A DNA stretch of 64,000 nt from Prolixibacteraceae bacterium JC049 (GCA_023369685.1 SACZ01000003.1:1-64000); one strand, 5' to 3'. Shown: positions 7,141 through 17,529, counted from the stretch's first letter. Notes: generated by a model not told the origin, from the sequence alone. Program-made: numbers and translations.

Positions 7141-9603
7141 CTATCGAAGTTGAGCACCCAGCTCTTTTTCAAATGTCATGATCAATTTTTGCATGATCTT
7201 ATCGATCTGTTTATCCTTAAGTGTCTTCTCATCGTCGCGAAGGATAAAGCTTACAGCGTAAGATTTCTTGCCTTCCGGAAGATTTTCACCTTCGTAAACA
7301 TCAAACAAGTCGACTTGGCGAAGTAGTTTGCGTTCTACTTTTTCGGCCAATGCTTTAATTTGGTTGAATGTTACCGATTGGTTGATAAGCAATGCTAAAT
7401 CACGTTTCACTTCAGGGTATTTAGGTAATTCGGTAAAGCTTACTTTATGCTTTTTAATAAGCTGAATTACGTTATCCCAGTTAATGTCGGCGTAGAATAC
7501 TGTTTGCTTAATTTCGGCATTTTTCAAATGCTTGGCATTAACGTATCCCAGCAGAGCAATTACTTTTCCTGAACCTTTTTGTGCCAATTCTAGTCCATCA
7601 CTCCAAAGGTCTGACTCGACACTCTTCGTTTCCAATGATTCGAATTTCACACCTACTTTGCGTAGAATATTCTCAACATGATTTTTCAATTGGAAGAATG
7701 TTGATGGAGCTTCAGGAGTACACCAGTTCGTGTTTTGCTTGTTTCCGGTAATCCAGATTCCAAGGTGAGCTTCCTGATAATACTTATCGGCCGGACTTTC
7801 TGAAGTTGATTTCTCGCGCTTGAAGTAACAGTTTCCAAACTCGTAGAATTTCAGATCGGCATTCTTACGGTTAATATTGTATGCTAAGTTCTCTAAGCCA
7901 CCAAACATTAACGACTGACGCATTGCATTCAAATCGATGCTTAGTGGATTGAAAATTTCAACTGTAGCATTGGCATCAAAAGCAGATAGTTCCTCGTAAT
8001 AACCCGACTTAGTTAGTGAGTTATTCATGATTTCGTTGAAGCCATTTGCTGAAAGCTGATCAGAAACTAAGTTCTGAAGCTGAGCACGATCAGGCTTTTG
8101 TGAATATTGGATGGTAGAATTCACTTTTAATTGTGGCTCTACGCTGTTATATCCGTAAATACGAAGAATGTCTTCAATAACATCCGCTTCGCGTTGAACG
8201 TCTACTCGGTAAGGAGGAACTTTTAGTTCTAGTGTTTCTGCTGTTTCAGAAACAATCTCCATTTCAAGAGCAGTCAAAATATTTTTAATCTTCTCAACAG
8301 GAATATCAATTCCGATGATGCGCTTCACTTGAGCAAATGTCAAAGTAACATCGAACCATTTTCCGAATTCAGTATCGTTGCAAACATCAACAACGTCTGA
8401 AGAGATAGTTCCTCCTGCAATTTCTTTAATCAATAGAGCAGCACGTTTTAGAGCCCAAACTGTTTGGTTTGGGTCAACTCCACGCTCAAAACGGAACGAA
8501 GCATCGGTGTTTAGTGCATGACGACGAGCTGTTTTACGAACGTATACCGGATTGAAATAAGCACTTTCAAGGAAGATATCAGTTGTAGAATCTTTTACTC
8601 CCGATTTTTCTCCACCGAAAACACCTGCGATACACATTCCTTCTGATTCGTTGCAAATCATAAGGTCATTTTCGTGTAGTTCGCGCTCTGCCTCGTCTAG
8701 AGTTGTAAATTTACTACCAGCTTCCATGGTTTTTACTACCACCTTGTTGCCTTTTACTTCTGCTAAGTCGAAAGCGTGAAGTGGCTGACCACATTCGTGA
8801 AGTACGTAGTTGGTAATATCAACCACATTGTTGATAGGTGCAAGACCAATTAAAGCCAAACGTTGCTTTAACCACTCTGGCGACTCATCGATTTTAACAC
8901 CAGTAATAGTTACTCCACAGTAGCGAGGACAAGCTTCGCTGTTTTCTACTTCAACAGTAACAGGAGTGTCAGTATTGTCTGGCCTAAATGCATCAACCGA
9001 TGGGCGAGTATATTCAATTTCTTCTGTTTGCTTAAGGTAAGCAGCCAAGTCACGAGCTACTCCAATGTGCGAACCTCCGTCGATACGGTTAGGTGTCAAA
9101 TCGATTTCAATTTGATAATCGCTTTTTACGTTGAAATAGTCGGCAGCTGTAGTTCCTACTTTAGTATCTTCAGGTAGCACCATGATTCCATCGTGCGATT
9201 TTCCAACGCCAATTTCGTCTTCGGCACAAATCATTCCCATTGATACTTCTCCACGAATTTTCGATTTTTTAATCTTAAATTCTTTGTCTCCATCATACAA
9301 AATGGTTCCTACTGTAGCTACAATAACTTTCTGTCCGGCAGCTACGTTTGGTGCACCACAGATAATAGGTAGAGGCTCGCCTTCACCTACATCGACAGTA
9401 GTTTTGCTTAAGTGATCGCTATCTGGATGAGGCTCGCATGTTAGTACGTGGCCTACAACCAATCCTTTTAAACCACCTTTGATGGTTTCTACCTCTTCGA
9501 TTCCTCCTACTTCCAATCCTGTTTGAGTAAGAATTTCGTCCAACTGCTGAGGATTTAGATCAACATTAATATAATCTTTTAACCAGCTGTATGATATATT
9601 CAT
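7141..9603 (-). CDS. pheT: Phenylalanine-tRNA ligase beta subunit
   Basis: An 820-residue protein of full family length. It begins MNISYSWLKDYINVDLNPQQL, has the tRNA-binding OB fold (about 40-150), the B3/4 editing domain (about 210-380, with LHAFDLAEVKGNKVVV), the B5 domain (about 410-480, with VDVQREADVIEDILRIYGYN) and the C-terminal FDX-ACB anticodon-binding domain (about 725-820, with ELPKYPEVKRDLALL). With PheS it charges tRNA-Phe in the cytoplasm; pheS is not in the window. A TACTTTTG -7 element lies upstream and a terminator follows, so it looks monocistronic. Confidence 0.97.
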   Translation of the reverse strand: MNISYSWLKDYINVDLNPQQLDEILTQTGLEVGGIEEVETIKGGLKGLVVGHVLTCEPHPDSDHLSKTTVDVGEGEPLPIICGAPNVAAGQKVIVATVGTILYDGDKEFKIKKSKIRGEVSMGMICAEDEIGVGKSHDGIMVLPEDTKVGTTAADYFNVKSDYQIEIDLTPNRIDGGSHIGVARDLAAYLKQTEEIEYTRPSVDAFRPDNTDTPVTVEVENSEACPRYCGVTITGVKIDESPEWLKQRLALIGLAPINNVVDITNYVLHECGQPLHAFDLAEVKGNKVVVKTMEAGSKFTTLDEAERELHENDLMICNESEGMCIAGVFGGEKSGVKDSTTDIFLESAYFNPVYVRKTARRHALNTDASFRFERGVDPNQTVWALKRAALLIKEIAGGTISSDVVDVCNDTEFGKWFDVTLTFAQVKRIIGIDIPVEKIKNILTALEMEIVSETAETLELKVPPYRVDVQREADVIEDILRIYGYNSVEPQLKVNSTIQYSQKPDRAQLQNLVSDQLSANGFNEIMNNSLTKSGYYEELSAFDANATVEIFNPLSIDLNAMRQSLMFGGLENLAYNINRKNADLKFYEFGNCYFKREKSTSESPADKYYQEAHLGIWITGNKQNTNWCTPEAPSTFFQLKNHVENILRKVGVKFESLETKSVESDLWSDGLELAQKGSGKVIALLGYVNAKHLKNAEIKQTVFYADINWDNVIQLIKKHKVSFTELPKYPEVKRDLALLINQSVTFNQIKALAEKVERKLLRQVDLFDVYEGENLPEGKKSYAVSFILRDDEKTLKDKQIDKIMQKLIMTFEKELGAQLR

Positions 9604-9638
9604 TTTTGTATGATTTTTGCTCCGTTTTTTTGAAAGAA

Positions 9639-9646
9639 CAAAAGTA
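9639..9646 (-). promoter_or_regulatory. pheT promoter -7 element
   Basis: On the minus strand the bases read TACTTTTG, matching TAnnTTTG. A TTG (minus strand, 9668-9666) lies exactly 19 bases upstream, the expected -33 spacing for Bacteroidota promoters. The leader to the pheT ATG would be about 30 bases. Confidence 0.65.
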
Positions 9647-9726
9647 ACAATTTCAGTTCAAGGAGCAATGGGCAAATTGCAATGACTTATTATTGGGAAT
9701 AAGGAATGTAAAGAATTCGTTAAAAT

Positions 9727-9758
9727 TAAAAAGGGCTCTTCGCAATGAAGAACCCTTT
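9727..9758 (-). terminator. Terminator after the M16 peptidase gene
   Basis: Minus-strand AAGGGTTCTTC pairs with GAAGAGCCCTT (one G-U wobble) around a 5-base loop, followed by Ts. The same mismatch is C/A on the plus strand, so the structure is stable as minus-strand RNA, matching the gene that ends at 9778. Confidence 0.75.
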
Positions 9759-9777
9759 TTTCCAAGTAGAGAACAGT

Positions 9778-12600
9778 TTATTCAGCTTTTGGCCGGAATG
9801 TAATTTCAACTATATCTGCGCCTTTGATAAAGTTTTTGGCCGCCTTCTGAATGTCTTTAACAGTAACATTGTCAACAATATTGTCGAAATTTTCTGCTGC
9901 TGCTATATTTTCATTATCGAAGTAATATGTTTTTAACGCGCCTAACCAGAAATTGTTTTTCTGCATGCTTTCAGCACGTTGTTTTTTCATGTTTTTAACC
10001 ACTTTGTCCAAGTCAACCTGAGTAGGACCTTCTGCAAGAATCTTATCAAGTTCCCTATGAATAATAGGTCTTAGGTGATCTGCCTTTGCAGGATCGCAAT
10101 CAAATTTAATAAATAAATTGAAATCAGACGTTGGATAGTGACTAACCCAAGCTCCTACACCTACTCCGTAAGTTCCACCTTCTTCTTCACGAACACTTTC
10201 TGTGTAACGTAAATCAAGGATTGCTTTAAGCATTGAAGCGTAAAGTTTGTTTTCAGGAGTATACTTAATGTCTTTACCCATGCGGATAACAACGGTTGCT
10301 TTTGGAATATTCAACGAAAGATGGATGTCTTTTATTGTTTTTCCTTTAGGCAATTCCATTTTATGATCAACCCACTTCTCAGTACGGTCTTTGTCAGTTA
10401 ATGCACCCAAATATTTTTCAATAAGAGGTTTGGCATCTTCTGCTTTTACATTTCCTGTAAAACAGAAAGTAAAGTCGCTGGCATCTTGGAAACGATCGCG
10501 ATATACTTTTTCAATCGTTTTCAAATCAACTTGCTCTAAGTATTTAGAATCCATGATTTGTGCGCGCTCGTGGTAATTGTTCATGATTCTTGTGATAGAA
10601 TCCTGTACAATTTTCTGAGGATTATTTTGCATGTTAGCGAAGTAAGCTTTGTAACGCTGCATAATTGCGTTAAATGCCGACTCGTCGAAACGTGGCTTTT
10701 CGAAGTTCAGGTAAATCAACTGAAGCATTGTTTCGAAATCTTTAGGAACACAGTTACCATTTAAGGCTTCAGTAAGAGTTCCAACAGAAGCAGAAACGCC
10801 TGCTTTTTTACCAGTCATTACTTTTTTGAAAGCAATAGCATCGAAATCACCAACACCAAATGTTCCCATCAAAGTAGTACCGAATGATGCCGAAGGAAGT
10901 TCAGCAGCGCTGTATTGTGATGCACCACCTTTACTGAATGATGTAAACAATACTTGGTCTTTATTTAAATCTGAGAAGCGGTAAACCACTTTAACACCAT
11001 TTGAAAGTGTCCACTCAACTGCATCTAGTTCTTTAAGCTCTTTAGTAGAAACTACTTTTCCACCTTTAATATCTTCTTCGATTAACGATGTTGCAGCAAC
11101 TTCGTCAACGTAAGCTTCAATTTCCATTTTGTCTACTTTGTCGACAATACCGAATACCTGCTCTTTAGTAAGATGTTTTACGTCATCTTTCTCAGGACCA
11201 GTAACAATGTAAACACGGTTTTCTTTAGTCAACCATTTTGGAGCCAAAGTATTGATTTCTTCTACTGAAATTGTAGGTAAAACTTGCTGTGCAAATTGGT
11301 AACGGAACTCGATACCTGGTGCAGGCTCGTTTTGTAGGTAATGTGTTTTAAACATGCTACAGAAGTGATCGTGACTACGCTTGTCGCGCTTCTTGAATGC
11401 ACTTTCAATATTAGTCAACATGTTTGTTTTAGCTCTGTCTAATTCACCAGCAGTGAAACCATGACGCTTAACTCTTTCCGTTTCTACTAAAATAGCAGTA
11501 AGTCCTTCTTCGAACTTGTTAGGAGCCAATGTAACGTCGATGTTATAGAAATCTTTTGTGCGGGCAATGTGTCCACCAAAACCAGAACGACCATTAATAA
11601 ATGGAGGAGTACCTTTCTGTAGCAATTCGCTAATACGGTTACGCATCATTGCATTGTAAAGGCTAACTACCATGTCCTGACGATAATACATTACGTTTTT
11701 ATCTTTGTTGGCTACAGTAGGGTGCTTGATAGAAATAGTTACATCAGAAGTTGTTGCTTCAGGGTCTGTAACTAAAGCAAAGATAGGCTCTTTGTTATCA
11801 GGTACTTCGAAGAATTCTCTTTTTCTAGGATTTTCGACAGCAGGAATCTTAGAGAACATCTCTTTTACCTTAGCTTCCATTTTGTCTGCATCGAAATCAC
11901 CAACGATAGCAATTGCCTGTAGGTCGGTACGGTACCAGTCGTGGTAGAAGTCACGAATCGTTTTGTATTCGAAATTATTGATTACGTCAAGGTCACCAAT
12001 GATGTCTCTTTCGGCATATTTCGACCCTTTGTACATTTCTTTAAAGCTATTGAAAGCAAGACGGAAACCAGCAGTACGACGAGTACGCCACTCCTCACGG
12101 ATTACTCCACGTTCGTTATCAATTTCTTCTTCAGTAAGCAATAGGTAGTTCGACCAATCGTTCAAAATTAGCAAACATGAATCCAATAGAGTAGATTCTG
12201 TTGTTGGTACATTTGAAATATTATATACTGTTTCGTCGAAACTAGTATAAGCGTTTAGGTTACGACCAAAAGCTACACCATGCTTTTCTAGCATGTTGAT
12301 GATGCCTTTGCCTTTGAAATGCTCAGTTCCATTGAATGCCATGTGCTCAAGGAAGTGAGCCAATCCATTCTGATTGTCGTGCTCTAACATGGCACCAACA
12401 TTCTGGATAATGTAGAAAGAAGCTCTTTCTTTTGGCTCCTCATTATGACGAATGTAGTAAGTCATACCGTTAGGAAGCTTTCCTACTTTAGTTTGAGGTT
12501 CCATCGGAACCGGCGGGATCTGCTGTGGCTGTTGCGCAATAACCAAACCACTCATAAAGAGAAAAATCCCAAGAAGTGAGATGAAGTAATTTTTTCTCAT
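9778..12600 (-). CDS. M16 family zinc metallopeptidase (secreted)
   Basis: A 940-residue protein with a signal peptide (about 1-22, ending VIAQQ). The inverted zinc motif HFLEHMAFNGT (HxxEH, about residues 82-86) is followed by the downstream glutamate in NERGVIREEWRTRR, as in pitrilysin/insulinase enzymes. The length fits the two-repeat arrangement: active M16 half, then an inactive half (about 530-930). The protein is predicted to act in the periplasm or outside the cell. Such enzymes in Bacteroidota are usually annotated as insulinase-like peptidases without known substrates. It lies alone between terminators. Confidence 0.93.
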   Translation of the reverse strand: MRKNYFISLLGIFLFMSGLVIAQQPQQIPPVPMEPQTKVGKLPNGMTYYIRHNEEPKERASFYIIQNVGAMLEHDNQNGLAHFLEHMAFNGTEHFKGKGIINMLEKHGVAFGRNLNAYTSFDETVYNISNVPTTESTLLDSCLLILNDWSNYLLLTEEEIDNERGVIREEWRTRRTAGFRLAFNSFKEMYKGSKYAERDIIGDLDVINNFEYKTIRDFYHDWYRTDLQAIAIVGDFDADKMEAKVKEMFSKIPAVENPRKREFFEVPDNKEPIFALVTDPEATTSDVTISIKHPTVANKDKNVMYYRQDMVVSLYNAMMRNRISELLQKGTPPFINGRSGFGGHIARTKDFYNIDVTLAPNKFEEGLTAILVETERVKRHGFTAGELDRAKTNMLTNIESAFKKRDKRSHDHFCSMFKTHYLQNEPAPGIEFRYQFAQQVLPTISVEEINTLAPKWLTKENRVYIVTGPEKDDVKHLTKEQVFGIVDKVDKMEIEAYVDEVAATSLIEEDIKGGKVVSTKELKELDAVEWTLSNGVKVVYRFSDLNKDQVLFTSFSKGGASQYSAAELPSASFGTTLMGTFGVGDFDAIAFKKVMTGKKAGVSASVGTLTEALNGNCVPKDFETMLQLIYLNFEKPRFDESAFNAIMQRYKAYFANMQNNPQKIVQDSITRIMNNYHERAQIMDSKYLEQVDLKTIEKVYRDRFQDASDFTFCFTGNVKAEDAKPLIEKYLGALTDKDRTEKWVDHKMELPKGKTIKDIHLSLNIPKATVVIRMGKDIKYTPENKLYASMLKAILDLRYTESVREEEGGTYGVGVGAWVSHYPTSDFNLFIKFDCDPAKADHLRPIIHRELDKILAEGPTQVDLDKVVKNMKKQRAESMQKNNFWLGALKTYYFDNENIAAAENFDNIVDNVTVKDIQKAAKNFIKGADIVEITFRPKAE

Positions 12601-12798
12601 TTTTTGTTGTTTAAAATTGAGTTTATTTGTTTTAACCGAATCATTCGACTCAATTAGAATACTAAATTACTGATTTGTTACACTTTTATCCATAAATATT
12701 TTTTTTAATATCCTAATTGCTTCATAAATATTATAGTTATGACGATTGCAGTACTATTTTTATAACGTATGGTTAACTTTTTTCCATCGTAATTGCGT

Positions 12799-12806
12799 TA
12801 TCTTTG
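12799..12806 (+). promoter_or_regulatory. surE promoter -7 element (TATCTTTG)
   Basis: TATCTTTG matches TAnnTTTG. A start site some six bases later would lie downstream of the ATG at 12804, which supports the internal ATG at 12849 as the real surE start. Confidence 0.6.
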
Positions 12807-12848
12807 TTTATCCAGAATAGTCAATTGATTGTTCGTAAAGTAAAAAAT

Positions 12849-13634
12849 ATGGCTGACAAGAAATTCAATATATTAGTAACCAATGATGATGGTTACAGGG
12901 CTCCGGGGATTAGAGCATTAGTAGAAGTAGTGAAAGAATTTGGTAATGTAACGGTTGTTGCTCCAGACGATTCTCGCTCAGGGATGTCTAATGCTATTAC
13001 TGTTTATTCACCATTACGAGTGAAGAAAATTAAAGAAGAAGAGAATCTAACAGTATATAAATGTAATGGTACTCCAGTTGATTGTGTGAAGATTGGAATT
13101 AGTGAGTTGATGGATGAAACTCCGGATTTATTAGTTTCAGGAATCAATCATGGAGCCAATTCTTCGGTAAGCGTGTTGTATAGTGGAACTATGGGAGCAG
13201 CCATAGAAGGAACCATTCATGGAATTGACTCTATTGGCTTTTCTTTATGCGATTACTCTAAAAGTGCCAACTTCGAACATACCAAATCGTATATCCGAGA
13301 TATTGTAAGTAATGTATTGGAAGAAGGACTTTCACAGAATATTAGCTTGAATGTGAATTTCCCGGTTGGAGATATAAAAGGAGTAACTGTTTGTCGTCAG
13401 AGCCGTGGCAAATGGATGGAAGAGTTTGAGAAACGTCAAGATCCAGCAAAACGAAGCTACTATTGGTTAACTGGTTATTATCAGGATTTTGAGCCAGAAG
13501 CAAAGGATACTGATAGCTATGCATTGGAAAATGGGATGGTAGCCATTACACCTATTACTATCGATATGACAGCTTACAAGGAAATGGAGCGCATTAAAAA
13601 CTGGAACATTAGTTTGAATGGAACCAACAAGTAG
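12849..13634 (+). CDS. surE: 5'/3'-nucleotidase SurE
   Basis: A 261-residue protein. The metal-binding start NILVTNDDGYRAPG (from about residue 7), PDDSRSGMSNAIT and the SGINHGAN motif are all present, as in the SurE nucleotidase/exopolyphosphatase family that dephosphorylates nucleoside monophosphates. An upstream in-frame ATG at 12804 would add 15 residues unlike the family and overlaps the predicted promoter, so the ATG at 12849 was chosen. The following small membrane-protein gene overlaps its 3' end by 17 bases, then lpxB follows. Confidence 0.95.
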   Translation: MADKKFNILVTNDDGYRAPGIRALVEVVKEFGNVTVVAPDDSRSGMSNAITVYSPLRVKKIKEEENLTVYKCNGTPVDCVKIGISELMDETPDLLVSGINHGANSSVSVLYSGTMGAAIEGTIHGIDSIGFSLCDYSKSANFEHTKSYIRDIVSNVLEEGLSQNISLNVNFPVGDIKGVTVCRQSRGKWMEEFEKRQDPAKRSYYWLTGYYQDFEPEAKDTDSYALENGMVAITPITIDMTAYKEMERIKNWNISLNGTNK

Positions 13635-13944
13635 AAAGAAAATACCCGCTAAAAAGAAAACGTGGAATCGTTTGGGAATAGGTCTTTTTTTAGGCTTACT
13701 TCTTCCATGGGTGATATTGTTAATAACATATACTCAGGCTGCCAATAATCAGTCGTTTGTTTCGTTCTTAGAAGGAATGTGGCATATGCGCGCATTGATA
13801 AAGTTGCTTAGCTTGTGTACCATTATCAATGTGGGAGTATTTATGTTATTCATTAAAACCAATCGATTGACTTCGGCACGGGGAGTTTTAATGGCCACTT
13901 TCATTTATGCTTTTGTAGTGGTGTTCTATCGGATGATGATTTAA
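13618..13944 (+). CDS. Small membrane protein between surE and lpxB
   Basis: A 108-residue protein with a basic N-terminus (SRKKIPAKKK) and three hydrophobic segments (about 20-40, 58-80 and 87-106). It begins inside the 3' end of surE and ends 24 bases before lpxB, so it is in the same transcript. No known domain is recognised. The tight spacing suggests a role linked to its neighbours or the envelope, but this is only positional. Confidence 0.75.
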   Translation: MEPTSRKKIPAKKKTWNRLGIGLFLGLLLPWVILLITYTQAANNQSFVSFLEGMWHMRALIKLLSLCTIINVGVFMLFIKTNRLTSARGVLMATFIYAFVVVFYRMMI

Positions 13945-13968
13945 TTTACTATTGGAAAAAAAGAACTT

Positions 13969-15096
13969 GTGAAGTACTATTTAATAGCAGGCGAAGCATC
14001 GGGCGATATGCATGCAGCCAATTTAATGAAACAGTTACAGCAGAAGGATAACAATGCAGTGTTTCGTTATTTCGGTGGTGAAAAGATGGAGGCTGTAGGT
14101 GGAACATTGGTGAAGCACTACAAGCATATGGCTTTTATGGGATTCTTAACTGTTTTGATGAATATCAGAACCATTAAGCGGAACTTTAAGCAATGCGAGG
14201 AAGATTTACTGAACTTTAAACCAGATGTGTTGATTTTAGTGGATTATCCTGGTTTCAATCTTCGAATGGCGAAATTTGCGAAAGCGCATGGAATAAAAGT
14301 TTACTATTACATTTCTCCTAAAATATGGGCGTGGAAAGAGAGTCGAATTAAAAAGATAAAGGCATATGTGGATGAGATGTTTACTATTTTGCCTTTCGAA
14401 ACCGAGTTTTTCCAGAAGCATAATTTTAAAGTGAACTATGTGGGTAACCCAAGTGTAGATGCATTGGAGAAATATAAAACACCTGAAACCACGAAATCGG
14501 AATTCTGTAAAGAGAATCATCTTGATGAACGACCAATAATAGCCTTGCTGGCAGGAAGTAGAAAGCAGGAGATTGTACACAATTTACCCGAAATGGTTAA
14601 GATGGAGAAGCATTATCCAGATCATCAGTTTGTATTGGCAGGAGCTCCTTCATTGGAAAAAGAGATTTATACTGAATATTTAGGCAATAGTAATGTGAAA
14701 ATTGTTTTCGGAAAAACGTATGAAATATTACAACATGCCGAAGCAGCTTTGGTAACTTCAGGAACAGCAACATTGGAAACTGCTATTTTAGATGTACCAC
14801 AAATTGTTGTTTATAAATTTGCCGGAGGAAGAATCTTCTTCGAACTATTGAAGAAGATTGTGAAAGTGCGGTTGGTTTCACTTGTGAATTTGATTGTTGG
14901 TAGAATGATTGTAAAGGAACTTTTGCAGCACATGGCCAATGAAAAAGATATGAAAGCTGAATTGGACAGAATATTGTTTGACCAGGAATACCGAAATGAG
15001 ATGTTAGCTAATTACGATGAAATGGATCGCCGATTAGGAGGTGTTGGTGCAGCAGAAAAAGCAGCATCGAAAATGGTAGAATTACTTTCGGTTTAA
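13969..15096 (+). CDS. lpxB: Lipid-A-disaccharide synthase
   Basis: A 375-residue GT19 enzyme starting at GTG, with MKYYLIAGEASGDMHAANLM, YYISPKIWAWKESRI, FFQKHNFKVNYVGNP and the ALVTSGTATLETA motif of the nucleotide-sugar pocket. It joins UDP-2,3-diacylglucosamine and lipid X in lipid A synthesis at the inner membrane. This confirms a Gram-negative envelope. Length and motifs are normal. Confidence 0.96.
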   Translation: MKYYLIAGEASGDMHAANLMKQLQQKDNNAVFRYFGGEKMEAVGGTLVKHYKHMAFMGFLTVLMNIRTIKRNFKQCEEDLLNFKPDVLILVDYPGFNLRMAKFAKAHGIKVYYYISPKIWAWKESRIKKIKAYVDEMFTILPFETEFFQKHNFKVNYVGNPSVDALEKYKTPETTKSEFCKENHLDERPIIALLAGSRKQEIVHNLPEMVKMEKHYPDHQFVLAGAPSLEKEIYTEYLGNSNVKIVFGKTYEILQHAEAALVTSGTATLETAILDVPQIVVYKFAGGRIFFELLKKIVKVRLVSLVNLIVGRMIVKELLQHMANEKDMKAELDRILFDQEYRNEMLANYDEMDRRLGGVGAAEKAASKMVELLSV

Positions 15097-15123
15097 AAGA
15101 ATTAAAATAAGAATAAAGACTAT

Positions 15124-17529
15124 ATGTACAGCCTGTTTCGAAAAGAGATAAACTCATTCTTTGGATCAATTACCGGTTATTTGGTGATTACTGTTTTCTT
15201 ATTAGTTAATGGATTGTTTCTATGGGTGATTCCGGGGAATTTCAATATTGTAGAAAGCGGTTACGCGACATTAAATGGGCTTTTTGAATTGGCTCCGTGG
15301 ATTTATTTATTGCTGGTGCCGGCAATAACCATGCGCTTGATTGCAGAAGAACGTAAGTCGGGAACAATGGAGCTTTTGCTAACGCGACCATTGAGCGAGT
15401 GGCAAATTGTATTGGGCAAATACCTGGCTGGCGTAATGTTGGTGGTTTTATCGTTATTGCCAACATTGGTAAGTTTCTGGGCTGTTTATCAACTTGGAAG
15501 CCCTGTGGGAAATATGGATGTTGGTGCCACATGGGGATCATACATCGGACTATTCTTTTTGGCAGCCATTTATACCGCCATTGGTATATTTAGCTCATCA
15601 ATTACAACCAATCAGGTGGTCGCATTTATTTATGCCATTGTTCTTTCGTTTTTCTTCTATACCGGATTCGATTATCTGGCCGATTGGACAACCGGGACAT
15701 TGCAGAATGTTGTAAGTGAGCTGAGTATTTCGGAACATTATAAATCCATAAGTCGCGGTGTGATCGATTCACGAGACATTATCTACTTCATTGCTACAAT
15801 TGGTTTATTACTGAAAAGTAGCTCGTTGATTATCGAAGCTCGAAAACAGATGGTCAATAAACGTTTCAAAGCAGCAGGAATTGTGCTGGCTATTTTTGTC
15901 GGAGTGTTGTTCGTTGGAAATCAAACACATGTTCGTTTAGATCTAACTGCCGAAAAGAAATTTACACTTTCGGATGTCACAAAGGAATTGTTAGATAACC
16001 AGCAAAAACCAATAATGGTTGAGGTTTATATGGGCGGAGAAGTGCCCGGTGGATTCCGAAACTTAAGACAATCCATTATTGAAAAAATTGAGGATATTGA
16101 TGCTTATGCTTCAGCTGCCATTCACTACCGAATAATTAATCCTTATGACGAAGTAGGGGCAAAAGGCCGAAGAAAATATTTCCAAAGTTTGGTTCGAAAA
16201 GGGTTGCAACCCACCGAGGTAAAACGAAAGTCGGACGATGGCATGCAAACCATGACCATTTTCCCGGGAGTAATTATCCGCCAGGGGAACGATGAGGTGG
16301 CATTGAATTTATTGAAAAACAATCCGATGTTGAATCATGAGGTGAATCTGAATCACTCTATTGAAACATTGGAATATGAAATAGCCAGAGGTCTTCAGAT
16401 TCTGAATCAGAATGAAAAACAAAAAATAGCCTATTTGACCGGTCAAGGCGAAATGGATCGATGGGAAACCATGGATTTAACTGTGGGATTGGCTGAGAAT
16501 TACAATATCGGTCGTATAACGATTGATAGTTTACGGAAAAATATCAGTGCCTATAAAGCATTGATTATTGCCAATCCGTCGAAAGCATTTTCGGAAGAAG
16601 AGAAATACGTTGTCGACCAGTATATAATGCAAGGAGGAAGAACTCTTTGGTTGTTTGATCCGGTTCAGGTGAGCCTGGATAGTTTGGAGCGAGGTGATAT
16701 GACTTTGGCTTTTCCTCGCGATTTAAAACTGAATGACCAATTGTTTAGATATGGAGTTCGTGTTAATCCCGATTTAATTCAGGATGTGCAATGTTTGCAG
16801 ATCCCAATTGTGGCAGAACTGGCCAACGGACAAAACAAGCAAATACCAGCACCTTGGTTTTATTCGCCTTTGTTAACACCATCGCAAAAGCATGTGATTG
16901 GACGAAACCTGAATTTGGTAAAATCGGAATTTGTAAGTTCTGTAGAAAAAGTAGGTGACAGCAATGAGTTGAGTCACGAAGTAATTTTAACGACTTCGAA
17001 ATATGCCAGAAGACTTCCAACTCCACAACATGTAAGTTTGGCTAGTGTAAATGCTCCGCCTGCACAGGAATTATTTAACGAGAGTTCTATTCCGGTGGGA
17101 ATGTTAATCGAAGGAACTTTTCAATCGCCATTTCAGAATAGAATATTGAACTTTAAACGTATCGATAACGAGCAATTTAAAAGTGCAGCCAATAAAATGA
17201 TTGTTATTGCCGATGGTAGTATTGTTGGCAATAAAGTGCGCCGCAAGCCCGGACAGCAAACGGTTTACCAACGTTTGGGCTACGATCGTTACTCTAAAAG
17301 AACATTCGGGAATAAAGATTTTATGATCAACGCCATCAATTACCTGTGCGACGACAATGGTTTGATGCAATTGCGATCGCGAGTGGTGAAGATGCGCTTG
17401 TTGGATAAAGTTAAGATACGTGAAAATCGCTTAAAATGGCAGTTGATAAGTGTTTTATGCCCTGTTATACTATTCATTTTAGGTGGATTTGCCTATTCTT
17501 TTTATCGCAAAAGAAAATATTCAAGATAG
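15124..17529 (+). CDS. GldF-GldG fusion: ABC permease plus auxiliary protein
   Basis: An 801-residue protein that combines two genes separate in Flavobacterium. Residues 1-240 form an ABC-2 permease like GldF (MYSLFRKEINSFFGSITGYL, AEERKSGTMELLLTRPLSEW, six hydrophobic segments). Residues about 248-801 correspond to GldG: a membrane anchor (FKAAGIVLAIFVGVLFVG), a large periplasmic domain (with AYLTGQGEMD and LWLFDPVQVSLDSL) and a C-terminal membrane helix. With an ATPase (GldA, not in the window) it would form an ABC transporter needed for gliding in Flavobacteriia. In non-gliding relatives its job is unknown, so gliding is not claimed here. Confidence 0.85.
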   Translation: MYSLFRKEINSFFGSITGYLVITVFLLVNGLFLWVIPGNFNIVESGYATLNGLFELAPWIYLLLVPAITMRLIAEERKSGTMELLLTRPLSEWQIVLGKYLAGVMLVVLSLLPTLVSFWAVYQLGSPVGNMDVGATWGSYIGLFFLAAIYTAIGIFSSSITTNQVVAFIYAIVLSFFFYTGFDYLADWTTGTLQNVVSELSISEHYKSISRGVIDSRDIIYFIATIGLLLKSSSLIIEARKQMVNKRFKAAGIVLAIFVGVLFVGNQTHVRLDLTAEKKFTLSDVTKELLDNQQKPIMVEVYMGGEVPGGFRNLRQSIIEKIEDIDAYASAAIHYRIINPYDEVGAKGRRKYFQSLVRKGLQPTEVKRKSDDGMQTMTIFPGVIIRQGNDEVALNLLKNNPMLNHEVNLNHSIETLEYEIARGLQILNQNEKQKIAYLTGQGEMDRWETMDLTVGLAENYNIGRITIDSLRKNISAYKALIIANPSKAFSEEEKYVVDQYIMQGGRTLWLFDPVQVSLDSLERGDMTLAFPRDLKLNDQLFRYGVRVNPDLIQDVQCLQIPIVAELANGQNKQIPAPWFYSPLLTPSQKHVIGRNLNLVKSEFVSSVEKVGDSNELSHEVILTTSKYARRLPTPQHVSLASVNAPPAQELFNESSIPVGMLIEGTFQSPFQNRILNFKRIDNEQFKSAANKMIVIADGSIVGNKVRRKPGQQTVYQRLGYDRYSKRTFGNKDFMINAINYLCDDNGLMQLRSRVVKMRLLDKVKIRENRLKWQLISVLCPVILFILGGFAYSFYRKRKYSR

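Noticed and set aside
14236-14580. 114-residue minus-strand open frame inside lpxB
   Set aside because: Antisense shadow of a well-conserved gene, with unlikely composition and no domain.
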